Below are positions 7,580-15,233 of a stretch of 38,636 nucleotides of DNA, one piece after another (positions within the stretch are counted from its first letter, which is position 1; the number at the start of each line of letters is the position of its first letter). Source of the DNA: Fibrobacterota bacterium (lineage in GTDB: Bacteria; Fibrobacterota; Chitinivibrionia; Chitinivibrionales; Chitinispirillaceae); contig JAEZKC010000051.1 of NCBI GenBank assembly GCA_023436205.1, positions 1 through 38,636 on the forward strand. The letters are read 5' to 3'. A program made the position numbers and the translations under genes. Below the pieces are notes generated by a model. It worked only from the letters and a program-made list of their open reading frames with translations, ran no database searches and was not told the origin of the DNA.

Positions 7580-8371
7580 TTAGTCTCCAATTTCCTCTTC
7601 CGACTCAGTAGTTGACGGCTCTTCTGAAACGGGAGTTACTTCAGGAGTTGCTGCAGCAGCTTCTTCCGCCTCAAGCATTGTCTTAAGCTGATCGACAAAC
7701 ATGGAACCCGGGTAGGGAGCCAATTCGATGATTTTGGAAAGCTTCTCTGCCTTGGTGAGCTTGTCGGTTTCCTTCATCTTCTTGGAGATGAACACCGCCA
7801 TGGCCACATCTTCCCGGCTTTCGGTGACAAACTCTTTTTTGATCCATCCGGACTTCTTTCTGTTTTCCCCGATGACCTGAATGAAATCATCCTTTTCCTC
7901 GCTGATGGCCACGATATCCATGGGATTCATTTTTTCATTGGACATGGTGAGCACGTCGGGCCTCTTGAACAACACTGCAGGATCCTTCACTACGGCTAAT
8001 CTGGCATTGCGAACCAGACCATAAGAAGCGGCCCAGCCACTCTTGCCATCTGAAAGGGCTACTTTAATGTATTCCCGGTTCTTGTCAGATGAATCGATGT
8101 AGGTTTCTCCCAGATCTTTCACCACTTCACCGAGGGCAATGCCGGTCAGCCATTTTCCATTGCGGGCAGCGGTCTCTCTCAACGGAACGCCTTCCCAAAT
8201 ACAGACGATATCGCTGGATTGTTCAGCTGCAGCTTCGGTGGATTCACTCACCGTTGCGCTTTCCGTTTTGGTCACCTCTTTTGCACTCTGCTTCTTTCCG
8301 CAGCCTGAAAGTAAAAGTGCAGCCGCGGAAACTGATATTAAACAACAAGTAATCCGACCTGAAATCGCCAT
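7580..8371 (-). CDS. SH3-domain lipoprotein
   Basis: 263 residues with a lipoprotein signal peptide: hydrophobic residues 10-22 and lipobox LLSGC with C24 as lipidation site. A Ser/Thr/Glu/Ala-rich linker follows (about 28-54). Then come two bacterial SH3-type repeats, about 55-118 (VPLRETAARNGKWL to GKSGWAASYG) and about 130-185 (ending KSGWIKKEFV). A short helical region and an acidic, Pro/Thr/Glu-rich tail end the protein. Bacterial SH3 domains often bind peptidoglycan or proteins, so an envelope-anchored binding role is likely; no catalytic domain is present. GGAGGG lies seven bases upstream of the ATG. It is a single-gene unit with its own terminator. Confidence 0.8.
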   Translation of the reverse strand: MAISGRITCCLISVSAAALLLSGCGKKQSAKEVTKTESATVSESTEAAAEQSSDIVCIWEGVPLRETAARNGKWLTGIALGEVVKDLGETYIDSSDKNREYIKVALSDGKSGWAASYGLVRNARLAVVKDPAVLFKRPDVLTMSNEKMNPMDIVAISEEKDDFIQVIGENRKKSGWIKKEFVTESREDVAMAVFISKKMKETDKLTKAEKLSKIIELAPYPGSMFVDQLKTMLEAEEAAAATPEVTPVSEEPSTTESEEEIGD

Positions 8372-8457
8372 GAAACCCTCCGTACTCTTATTGGTGAACA
8401 GATGAATGGAACAAAAAGATATATCCTGCTGTCGGAGGGCGACAAGAAAAGCGAAAA

Positions 8458-8481
8458 TTAAGGAGGGCCACGGATGCCACG
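8458..8481. repeat. partial copy of the RAYT-flanking repeat
   Basis: TTAAGGAGGGCCACGGATGCCACG matches the middle of the longer repeats at 8642-8823 and 9412-9602 with a few changes. It is a truncated outlying copy. Confidence 0.6.
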
Positions 8482-8482
8482 C

Positions 8483-8625
8483 TTTCGGGTTCGGGTTCGG
8501 GTTCGGGTTTCGGGTTTCAGTTTCAGTTTCGGGTTTCGGGTTTCGATCCCGATCCCGATACCGATACCGATACCGATACCGATACCGATACCGATTCGGA
8601 CCGCGTTTCGCAATCGTTTTCGGGT
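8483..8625. repeat. hexanucleotide microsatellites
   Basis: A CGGGTT-type run (about 8483-8545, with variants) is followed by two GATCCC units, then six perfect CCGATA units plus a partial (8555-8595). A further CGGGTTT remnant follows. Frames through it are open on both strands only because six-base units never shift frame. It shows no ribosome site or domain. It is probably a slippage-generated satellite beside the repeat island. Confidence 0.85.
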
Positions 8626-8641
8626 TTGGTTGATTAATTGA

Positions 8642-8823
8642 GTACCGGTAGGGGGATCAGGCAGTACCCCGACTGTTAAGGAGGGCACGGATGTCACGAC
8701 ACGGGATAGAGAGCGCCCATCCTTACGGATTGGGCTACTGCAAGAGTCGTCACCAGCCGTATCTGACACTACCGGTAGGGGGATCAGGCAGTACCCCGAC
8801 TGTTAAGGAGGGCACAGATGCCT
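8642..8823. repeat. left direct repeat flanking the Y1 transposase
   Basis: This is one full unit (8642-8768) followed by the first part of a second (8768-8823). The unit runs from TACCGGTAGG through CCCCGACTGTTAAGGAGGGCACGGATG to a REP-like hairpin at 8715-8735. The hairpin has stem GCCCATCC, loop TTAC and return strand GGATTGGGC with one bulged T. The repeat stops five bases from the transposase stop codon. The right flank has the same full-plus-partial layout in the same orientation. Confidence 0.8.
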
Positions 8824-8828
8824 CGATA

Positions 8829-9293
8829 TCACTGATTTTCGACATAGATGCATGCAGATTGAATATCCCCATTATTCCACAGGTAAACAGTACTCCCATG
8901 TCGCGACCATGGCGTATATGAGTGAGGCCACAGTCCTGCCTTGCGCATATTCCGTGTACCCCATGATTTCAGACTGTTCATAACAGGTTCGGGCGGTTTT
9001 GCCGCAGTAAGAACGACATGGATATGTTCAGTACCAACATACAATTTATGTAGCTTCCAGTTGCTATACTGACATACCCCAATAATTGTAGATGAAATGC
9101 TGTCAATCTGTGCTTTTGTCAATTTAACAGGAGGATGATTTAAACGTGAATGTTCATAAGCCAATAATCCAACATTATAATCGATCGGAAGTGTTCCGTA
9201 CCTGTTGTGATCTCTTCTGTCAAATGAACCGCGCGCATCACCATGCAGCCAAGTTCCATATGTCCTGAAGGTAAAGATAACCTGCTGGACCAA
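8829..9293 (-). CDS. Y1 (IS200/REP-associated) transposase
   Basis: A 154-residue HUH/Y1-type single-strand transposase. It carries the HUH metal-binding motif (EHIHVVL, about residues 68-74) and family signatures TYGTWLHGDARGSFDRRDHN near the N-terminus and WSRHGSTVYLWN near the C-terminus. The likely catalytic tyrosine is in the final ACIYVENQ segment. Proteins of this kind are domesticated relatives of IS200 transposases that spread REP hairpins, and this gene sits between direct copies of a hairpin repeat. The start is uncertain: the first frame codon used is TTG at 9291-9293 with no ribosome site. The protein nevertheless begins at the usual family position, so the gene looks intact rather than truncated. 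Confidence 0.85.
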   Translation of the reverse strand: MVQQVIFTFRTYGTWLHGDARGSFDRRDHNRYGTLPIDYNVGLLAYEHSRLNHPPVKLTKAQIDSISSTIIGVCQYSNWKLHKLYVGTEHIHVVLTAAKPPEPVMNSLKSWGTRNMRKAGLWPHSYTPWSRHGSTVYLWNNGDIQSACIYVENQ

Positions 9294-9411
9294 GGGGATT
9301 ATAAACGTGTTGCCTTGGAGATGACATGAAAATTAATATAAAATGTATTGTTATGGAGAGAAAAGTGTTTTGATATGATCTCTTTAAATCTCCCACTCGT
9401 GACCACCGCTA

Positions 9412-9602
9412 GTACCGATAGGATGGTCAGACAATACCCCGACTGTTAAGGAGGGCACGGATGTCACGACACGGGATAGAGACTCGCCCATCCTTACGGA
9501 TTGGGCTACTGCAAGAGCAAGAGCCGTCACCAGCCATATCTGACACTACCGATGGAGGATCAGGCAGTACAGGGAGGGCGCGGATGTGGCGACACGGGAT
9601 CC
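9412..9602. repeat. right direct repeat flanking the Y1 transposase
   Basis: A full unit (9412-9546) with the hairpin at 9486-9506, then a partial unit (9545-9602). It has the same order and orientation as the left repeat. It differs by a two-base insertion before the hairpin, a CAAGAG duplication after it and scattered substitutions, so it is a diverged rather than recent copy. Confidence 0.8.
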
Positions 9603-9674
9603 GATTATTTCTCGTGATCGACAGACTCTGATGCCTATGTACACAAGAGGCCACCATGCGAGATACACACCCGG

Positions 9675-9708
9675 TGACCTGCGAGGCGTCTTCGCCGTTA
9701 ACAAAAAA
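9675..9708. repeat. dispersed hairpin repeat, copy 2
   Basis: GACCTGCGAGGCGTCTTCGCCGTTAAC contains a GGCG/CGCC stem with a TCTT loop. It matches the copy at 3184-3219. Confidence 0.6.
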
Positions 9709-9716
9709 GCACAGAA

Positions 9717-9740
9717 TACCGAGCCCTCGCGGGCTCAGTA
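9717..9740 (-). terminator. probable terminator of the DUF3795 gene
   Basis: TAC, GAGCCC, a four-base loop, GGGCTC and GTA form a near-perfect 10-bp stem just past the DUF3795 stop. A TTTTTT run follows on the minus strand after about 10 bases. Confidence 0.55.
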
Positions 9741-9751
9741 ATGTCCGTCTA

Positions 9752-10186
9752 CTATGACTCAATCTGAGGACCTGCACCCACCGACATCTTCCCCTGGTAA
9801 TACCTCTTCTTCACATCCATGGACATCTTCACAAACTCTTCAGCGCCGATTCGCCTGATCGTGCAGAGATTGAACACCTTGAGGTTATGAGGCAATACAT
9901 CTGCCCTGTCCGAAGAGGGGTGCAGCATGTTACAGGGGAAATCTGAACATTCTGAGCAAAATTCCACTTTTTTATTCTGTACACATGTGTAGGTCTTGCA
10001 CTTAGCGGGGATTACCGGACATGCCCCCTCGATGTTTCTGCAACCATTGCAGGGAAGCTTCTCCCGGGGAATTCCCCTCTGAACCATCTTTTCCACAAAT
10101 TCGGGATTAGATCCGAAGATATGCAGTTCACAGACCCCGCAGTCAATTCCACAGGGGGCAATCATTTTGGTTCTTGCATTTTCCAT
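9752..10186 (-). CDS. DUF3795 cysteine-rich protein
   Basis: 144 residues from the ATG at 10184-10186, chosen because a perfect AAGGAG lies eight bases upstream. A longer in-frame start at 10243 has no such site. It is a small soluble protein with about a dozen cysteines in ordered pairs: APCGIDCGVC near residue 12, then CNGC, CKTYTC, FCSEC and FPC. This is the pattern of the DUF3795 family, thought to bind zinc or an iron-sulfur cluster. The biochemical role is unknown. It stands alone between the repeat island and the CoA-binding protein gene on the same strand. Confidence 0.8.
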   Translation of the reverse strand: MENARTKMIAPCGIDCGVCELHIFGSNPEFVEKMVQRGIPREKLPCNGCRNIEGACPVIPAKCKTYTCVQNKKVEFCSECSDFPCNMLHPSSDRADVLPHNLKVFNLCTIRRIGAEEFVKMSMDVKKRYYQGKMSVGAGPQIES

Positions 10187-10322
10187 CTGAAACTCTCCTT
10201 TTAGTGAAACCGGCCTGACAGCAATGCACATAAGATACTGCATTACTTGGATAAATAGGGAGACAATGCACCTGAAGAATTTAAATTGTGTTTATGGGAG
10301 GATAGGAGAAGCAAATGCAGGA

Positions 10323-10697
10323 TCAGAACTGACCGCTTCGAAGCATGACAAGGGTACACCCTTCGATAACTTCTATCCCCTGTGAAGTGAGTTCCTCTTC
10401 GATCTGAGGAGATTCGGTGCCCGGATTGAAGACCACTTTACGGGGTGATAATTTTTTTATGGATGGTACCAGAGGAGGGAGGCGCTGCGGGCCCACATAG
10501 ATAGTAACAGTGTCTACCGGTTCGTCTATCTGATCGAGCGAACTCTTTACAGATATGCCATGAATGGTTTGAAGAGTGGGGTGAACGGGTATCACTTTGA
10601 ATTTGTGCTGATGAAGCATTTTGAGAGCTTTATAGGAATAGCGGTCTTCACGATCGCTTGCCCCCACTATGACTACAGTTCTATTAATTGCACTCAT
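10323..10697 (-). CDS. CoA-binding domain protein (YccU-like)
   Basis: 124 residues from the ATG at 10695-10697, with AGGAG about eight bases upstream. A longer start at 10727 lacks one. It is a single Rossmann-type CoA_binding_2 domain: VVIVGASDREDRYSYKA opens the nucleotide loop (residues 8-24). VIPVHPTLQTIHGI and DTVTIYVGPQRLPPLV follow in conserved order, then VVFNPGTE and a C-terminal EGCTLVMLR. This resembles the C-terminal half of succinyl-CoA synthetase alpha-like folds. The family is widespread but its physiological role is unsettled. Length is normal. Confidence 0.85.
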   Translation of the reverse strand: MSAINRTVVIVGASDREDRYSYKALKMLHQHKFKVIPVHPTLQTIHGISVKSSLDQIDEPVDTVTIYVGPQRLPPLVPSIKKLSPRKVVFNPGTESPQIEEELTSQGIEVIEGCTLVMLRSGQF

Positions 10698-10844
10698 GAC
10701 AGTTCTCCTGGAAGGAAAATACAACAAAGATCATACCACAGGATCGGCATCCCGATCCGCTGAGGTTTTCAGAAGCGCTGTGCCGATTACTATATTTCTT
10801 ATAAATACACCCTCGAAAAGTTTTCACCACGAAGAAATCTGCGC

Positions 10845-12227
10845 ATGAAAAAATTAACACTTTTACTGTTTTTTTGCTTTGCTTTCATCTCTTTCGGCGA
10901 CCCTCTTTCCGAGCAGGATATAATTGTCAAGGCTTTGGCCCAAAACGCCGAACTTAAGATCGAAAAGCTCAGCATCGAGAAGTCGCTTCTGGACATAACC
11001 GATGCGTCCTCCAGGCGACTGCCGAATCTAAATGTCTCATTGGGCGGTTCCCTTGACGATTCCACCGGAAATCTGACCGGGTCCTCAACGCTCTCTCAGC
11101 ACATTCCCGGCGGAGGAACAATTTCTGCCCGTATAGCCCAATCAAGCCTGAAAATCCGAAGTCCGGGAAGCGATTTGTATAACAATTCCATTTCCGCTGA
11201 AATCGAGCAACCCTTGCTTAAGGGGGCCTGGGGAGCGGATCCGGTTCAGAACACAATAAAGATAACCTTTTTGAATCACAAATTATCCAGTCTAAGAAAC
11301 AGGGTCACCGTACTTTCCAAAATATCTGAAGCCCGCCAGTATTTCTGGGATCTCTACGGAAAAAGTTCACTTCTGGACATTGCCGCAAAAAGATCTGAAC
11401 AGGCAGGACAGATTCTGGCGAGTCAAAGAGCGCGGTTTAATGTCGGTGAAGCATCAGTGCTGGATACGCTCAGCGCTGCCCTGGAATATTCCGCTTCACA
11501 GCAGGATTATCTGAATGCACAGTTCCAGCATGAATCCAGTTTGAGTGCTCTGGCGGCCTTTCTTGGTGAAAGCCCCGAAAACATAACCATACCCGACTCG
11601 GTCGATCTTGTCATTCCAGAAATTCCCGACCCTGATGAGTTCATAGAAACTGCGCGAAAGGTAGACCCGCAGATCGAAATATTCAAACACATGAAAGAGC
11701 TTCTCACAGTGCAGCTTCAGCAGTCAAGAAATGCTCTTCTGCCAACTCTCAACCTGCAGGCATCAGTAAGTCGCGATGCATCCGGACTTGATATGCTCCA
11801 GCAGAATATCTCCAGAACAAATTCCAGCATCGGGCTGATTCTCAGCTACGACCTGCCCCGAACTGAAACCCAATCAAATATCAGTAGAATCAAACTGGAT
11901 CAGGAGATTCAGGAAATCTCCCTTAAGAGCCATGAGGCTAACCTTGACCATCAGCTCAGGGAGCTTCAGCGGCGGTGGAAACTGGATAAAATGAAAATTC
12001 AGTATGCGCAAATGTCCAGCGATCTTGCACAAAAGCAGTTCGATGCAACAGTAAAGGGTTATGAACTGGGGACCGAAAGCAGACTTTCGCTGATAAAAGC
12101 GCAGAATGACCTCGCCTCTGCCCGCAATTCCTATGTTGTTTCGCTTGTCGAGCTAAAAAGACTGCAGATTATAATTGATGAAATTACCGGAGTCACCTTT
12201 GATAGATTCGGAGTGGAGCTTAAATGA
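10845..12227 (+). CDS. TolC-family outer-membrane efflux protein
   Basis: A 460-residue outer-membrane factor with a Sec signal peptide (residues 1-18). The mature protein is almost wholly alpha-helical coiled coil, arranged as two repeats. These have the typical PNLNVSLGGSLDD and PTLNLQASVSRD starts of the beta-barrel strands (about 58 and 303). It would form the trimeric exit duct of the tripartite ABC pump encoded downstream. The next gene overlaps its stop by four bases (ATGA), so translation is probably coupled. The imperfect palindrome GGATCGG/CCGATCC at about 10740-10757 lies in the upstream region and could be an operator, but this is speculative. Confidence 0.92.
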   Translation: MKKLTLLLFFCFAFISFGDPLSEQDIIVKALAQNAELKIEKLSIEKSLLDITDASSRRLPNLNVSLGGSLDDSTGNLTGSSTLSQHIPGGGTISARIAQSSLKIRSPGSDLYNNSISAEIEQPLLKGAWGADPVQNTIKITFLNHKLSSLRNRVTVLSKISEARQYFWDLYGKSSLLDIAAKRSEQAGQILASQRARFNVGEASVLDTLSAALEYSASQQDYLNAQFQHESSLSALAAFLGESPENITIPDSVDLVIPEIPDPDEFIETARKVDPQIEIFKHMKELLTVQLQQSRNALLPTLNLQASVSRDASGLDMLQQNISRTNSSIGLILSYDLPRTETQSNISRIKLDQEIQEISLKSHEANLDHQLRELQRRWKLDKMKIQYAQMSSDLAQKQFDATVKGYELGTESRLSLIKAQNDLASARNSYVVSLVELKRLQIIIDEITGVTFDRFGVELK

Positions 12228-13330
12228 AAGTCAGAAGTATCATTGCCCTGACGGCGCTTACCTTGACAATTTCCTGCGGAAGTAAAGATAAAGAGAGTGC
12301 GGTTTTCGAGGAACGCCACACCGTGGGCAGAGCAGATCTGCGCGATGTGATAAGCCAGACCGGGGTTGTTCAGCCGGTGATCAAGGTGGAGCTGAAGAGT
12401 GAGGCAAGCGGCAAGATCGAAAAAATACTTGTCAAGGAGGGTCAAAAGGTTACGCGGGGAGACACCATTCTGATCATTGACCCCTCCAGACTGAAAACAC
12501 AGCGCCAGAAATTGGAAATCGGCCTGCGACGGGCAAAGATCGATAAAGAATCCGCAGAAAGAAACTATTCGAACGGACTTGAACTAGTCAAGGCAGGTTC
12601 CATTTCCGCAAAAAGCCTTCAGGATCTGGAGACGACTCGGGATCTTGCCGCTCTCAATTACGACCAGCAGCTTCTTGAACTGAAGGACATTGCCGACCAG
12701 CTTGGAAAAACCGTGATCACCGCGCCCATGGGGGGAGTTATTACAAGCCTGCTTGTCAAAGAGGGGGAAATTGCCGTCAGTGCAACCAGCGGTTTTCAAA
12801 GCGGGACCGCCATTGGAACCATAGCCGACATATCCAAACTTGAAGTGATCACCTCCATTGGGGAAGTGGATTACGTGCACCTTGCCCAGGGTCAGCAAGT
12901 GAATATCCGCCCTGAAGCAATCGAAAAGGCAAAAACTCGCGGAACGGTCCAGTTCATATCGTTGAGCGCCAAAAGAAGCGACAGTGATGAACTGGGAAGC
13001 TTTGAGGTAAGGGTATCCGTTGACTCGATTATGCCCGGAATCGCTCCGGGCATAAACGTCAATGTGGAATTTGTTATTCTGGACAAGAAAGATGTAATTG
13101 CGGTTCCCTACCATTTTGTTAAAAAGGACCACGGCCGTCAATCGGTGCAAGTGGTCACCAAAAATGCGGAAGGCAAAGACAGCATCTACTCGAAACCCGT
13201 GGTAACCGGTGATACTGATTACCGTTTCTATGAAATTAAAAAGGGGCTCAAGGAGGGCGATGAGATTTACTTCAGGCACGAGGAAAGCAGCACTGCTGAA
13301 CGAGGACCGGGCAGAAGAAGAGGCAGGTAA
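12224..13330 (+). CDS. MacA/HlyD-type periplasmic adaptor lipoprotein
   Basis: A 368-residue membrane fusion protein with signal peptide and lipobox LTISC (C18), so it is probably anchored by lipid in the inner membrane. A barrel-sandwich (lipoyl-like) domain is split around a coiled-coil hairpin. The first half includes VKVELKSEASGKIEKILVKEGQKV (about 52-75), then helices to about 160. The second half includes VITAPMGGVITSLLVKEGE. A beta-barrel domain and a membrane-proximal domain follow. The basic tail (RGPGRRRGR) is unusual. It bridges the ABC permeases and the outer-membrane duct. The start overlaps the upstream gene by four bases. Confidence 0.92.
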   Translation: MKVRSIIALTALTLTISCGSKDKESAVFEERHTVGRADLRDVISQTGVVQPVIKVELKSEASGKIEKILVKEGQKVTRGDTILIIDPSRLKTQRQKLEIGLRRAKIDKESAERNYSNGLELVKAGSISAKSLQDLETTRDLAALNYDQQLLELKDIADQLGKTVITAPMGGVITSLLVKEGEIAVSATSGFQSGTAIGTIADISKLEVITSIGEVDYVHLAQGQQVNIRPEAIEKAKTRGTVQFISLSAKRSDSDELGSFEVRVSVDSIMPGIAPGINVNVEFVILDKKDVIAVPYHFVKKDHGRQSVQVVTKNAEGKDSIYSKPVVTGDTDYRFYEIKKGLKEGDEIYFRHEESSTAERGPGRRRGR

Positions 13331-13335
13331 TCATA

Positions 13336-14010
13336 ATGGAAAAACCGGTCATAGAAACACGAAATCTCTGTAAAAGCTATTCTCTGGGCAAGGCTGATGT
13401 TCCCGTTTTACATAATATAAACTTTACAGTGAACAAGGGCGATTACACCGCGATAATGGGACACAGCGGAGCGGGGAAATCAACCCTTCTCAACATACTC
13501 GGGTGCCTGGACTCCCCGACCACGGGAGAATACCTCATTCGGGGCGTCTCCATTTCATCACTGAAAAGCAGCAGCCTGGCGCAAATCCGCAATACGGAGA
13601 TCGGCTTTGTATTCCAGAATTTCAACCTGCTCCCCAAGCTTGACCTGGCAGCCAATGTTGAACTGCCGCTCATCTATTCAAACGTATCCCGACAGGTTCG
13701 CAAAAAGAAAGTACATGAAGTACTCGAACGACTTGGAATCTGGGACCGGCGCGACCACCGGCCAAATGAGATATCCGGAGGTCAGAAGCAGAGGGTGGCC
13801 ATCGCTCGTGCGCTTGTCAAAAACCCCTCAATCATTCTGGCCGATGAACCTACCGGAAATCTCGATTCCCACACCACTTCCGAGATCCTGTCGATTTTTG
13901 ATCAGCTGCACCACGACGGACACACCATAGTAGTGATCACCCACGAAACGGATGTGGCTTCACGCGCTGAACGGACCATCCATCTCAGGGATGGGAGAAT
14001 TGTTCAGTGA
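13336..14010 (+). CDS. ABC transporter ATPase (MacB/LolD type)
   Basis: A 224-residue cytoplasmic ATPase of the FtsE/LolD/MacB group. Walker A is GHSGAGKST at 42-50, the signature ISGGQKQR is near 144, Walker B with catalytic Glu is IILADEPTGNLD near 165-177, and the switch histidine is in VVITHE. It is encoded separately, not fused to a permease as in E. coli MacB. It powers the two permeases downstream in mechanotransmission-type transport. The next gene starts with a GTG that overlaps its stop by four bases. Confidence 0.95.
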   Translation: MEKPVIETRNLCKSYSLGKADVPVLHNINFTVNKGDYTAIMGHSGAGKSTLLNILGCLDSPTTGEYLIRGVSISSLKSSSLAQIRNTEIGFVFQNFNLLPKLDLAANVELPLIYSNVSRQVRKKKVHEVLERLGIWDRRDHRPNEISGGQKQRVAIARALVKNPSIILADEPTGNLDSHTTSEILSIFDQLHHDGHTIVVITHETDVASRAERTIHLRDGRIVQ

Positions 14011-15230
14011 AAGCGGCATCGCTTTGGGAGCTTTTAACTGTAAACGTAAACATCTGCTTTGCGGAGCTGACTTCAAATATTGGCCGTACCGTAATCACCT
14101 CACTGGGAATTTTCCTGGGGGTGGCATCATTACTGGTCAACGTTGCCTTTATCCGGGCCATGGACAGCGATATTAAACGCAATCTCGAGGAGATGGGCGG
14201 GCTCAAGATAGTCACCATTTCTCAGAAAGATCCGGTCACCAGCACTGAAAAGCGGGAATTCCAGCGATCTCCCGGCCTTACCATGGAAGACCTGGATTCT
14301 TTATCATCCAGGTACAGTTTCATAAAATCCGTTCTACCGCAAAATGAATTCAGAGCACGATTACGATCACGTGCAAACACCTTCTGGGCACCGGCAATGG
14401 CAGTCAGCCCCGCCCACCTGAGAGTTTACAATTACCAGCTTGAGTCGGGGTCTTCATTTACATCTGATCACCATGTCAGAAAAGAGGCCGTCTGCATTAT
14501 TGGCAAACAGGCAGCAGAAAGACTTCTGGGGAGAAGAGCAAATCCCCTCAACCAGACAATATCAGTCAATGGAAAACCTTTCACCATCATAGGAGTAATT
14601 CATACTGAAGACAATTTCTCCTACCGATCAAGACAGATACTCATACCCTATTCTTCATATACCTATCACTTTAGAAAAGTTTCAGGCAAGCTGAAAAGTG
14701 TTGCACTGGAAATAACCAGCAGCGATAAAGTCCAACTGGCAACTTCACAGCTGCACTTCGCCATGATGTCAATGCACAGGGGTATCAATGATATGGAGGT
14801 CAGCGCCAATTACGTTCAGATCGAAGAGATGCGCACGGCAGCCATGGGGATGAAAATTCTTCTAGGGAGTATCGCTCTGATCTCACTTCTAGTCGGAGGT
14901 ATTTCCATCATGAATATCATGTTCGCCACCATTGGAGACAGAATCAGAGAGATCGGGATAAGAAAAGCGATCGGTGCTCAGGGAAGCGACATATTTACAC
15001 AGTTTATCATTGAGACCATCACCCTGAGTCTCATAGGAGGCGTCCCCGGAATGGTGCTCGGGACAGTGATCACGTTTTTACCTCCCGATCTGCTCCCGAT
15101 TCACCCGGTGTTATCAGGAGCTGATTACCTGCTTGCCGGGGGATTTACAGTGTGCACCGGTATACTGAGCGGACTTTTTCCGGCCCTAAAAGCGGCTGGA
15201 ATGCAACCAGTGGAAGCATTGAGGTATTAA
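14007..15230 (+). CDS. MacB/FtsX-type ABC permease 1
   Basis: 407 residues from a GTG overlapping the ATPase stop. One N-terminal membrane segment (about 24-50) is followed by a periplasmic MacB_PCD domain (about 55-270). A FtsX module with three membrane segments follows (about 285-400), including the conserved GIRKAIGA coupling helix and the closing LFPALKAAGMQPVEALRY. This is the permease part of MacB-like exporters of peptides, lipoproteins, antibiotics or siderophores; substrate cannot be read from sequence. It probably pairs with the next permease as a heterodimer. Confidence 0.93.
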   Translation: MKAASLWELLTVNVNICFAELTSNIGRTVITSLGIFLGVASLLVNVAFIRAMDSDIKRNLEEMGGLKIVTISQKDPVTSTEKREFQRSPGLTMEDLDSLSSRYSFIKSVLPQNEFRARLRSRANTFWAPAMAVSPAHLRVYNYQLESGSSFTSDHHVRKEAVCIIGKQAAERLLGRRANPLNQTISVNGKPFTIIGVIHTEDNFSYRSRQILIPYSSYTYHFRKVSGKLKSVALEITSSDKVQLATSQLHFAMMSMHRGINDMEVSANYVQIEEMRTAAMGMKILLGSIALISLLVGGISIMNIMFATIGDRIREIGIRKAIGAQGSDIFTQFIIETITLSLIGGVPGMVLGTVITFLPPDLLPIHPVLSGADYLLAGGFTVCTGILSGLFPALKAAGMQPVEALRY

Positions 15231-15233
15231 CAA

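Noticed and set aside
8406..8769. Open frames through the hexanucleotide satellite on both strands
   Set aside because: Six-base units keep any frame open; composition is purely repeat-driven.
9427..9777. 116-residue minus-strand frame beside the transposase
   Set aside because: It translates the right flanking repeat and overlaps the DUF3795 gene end.
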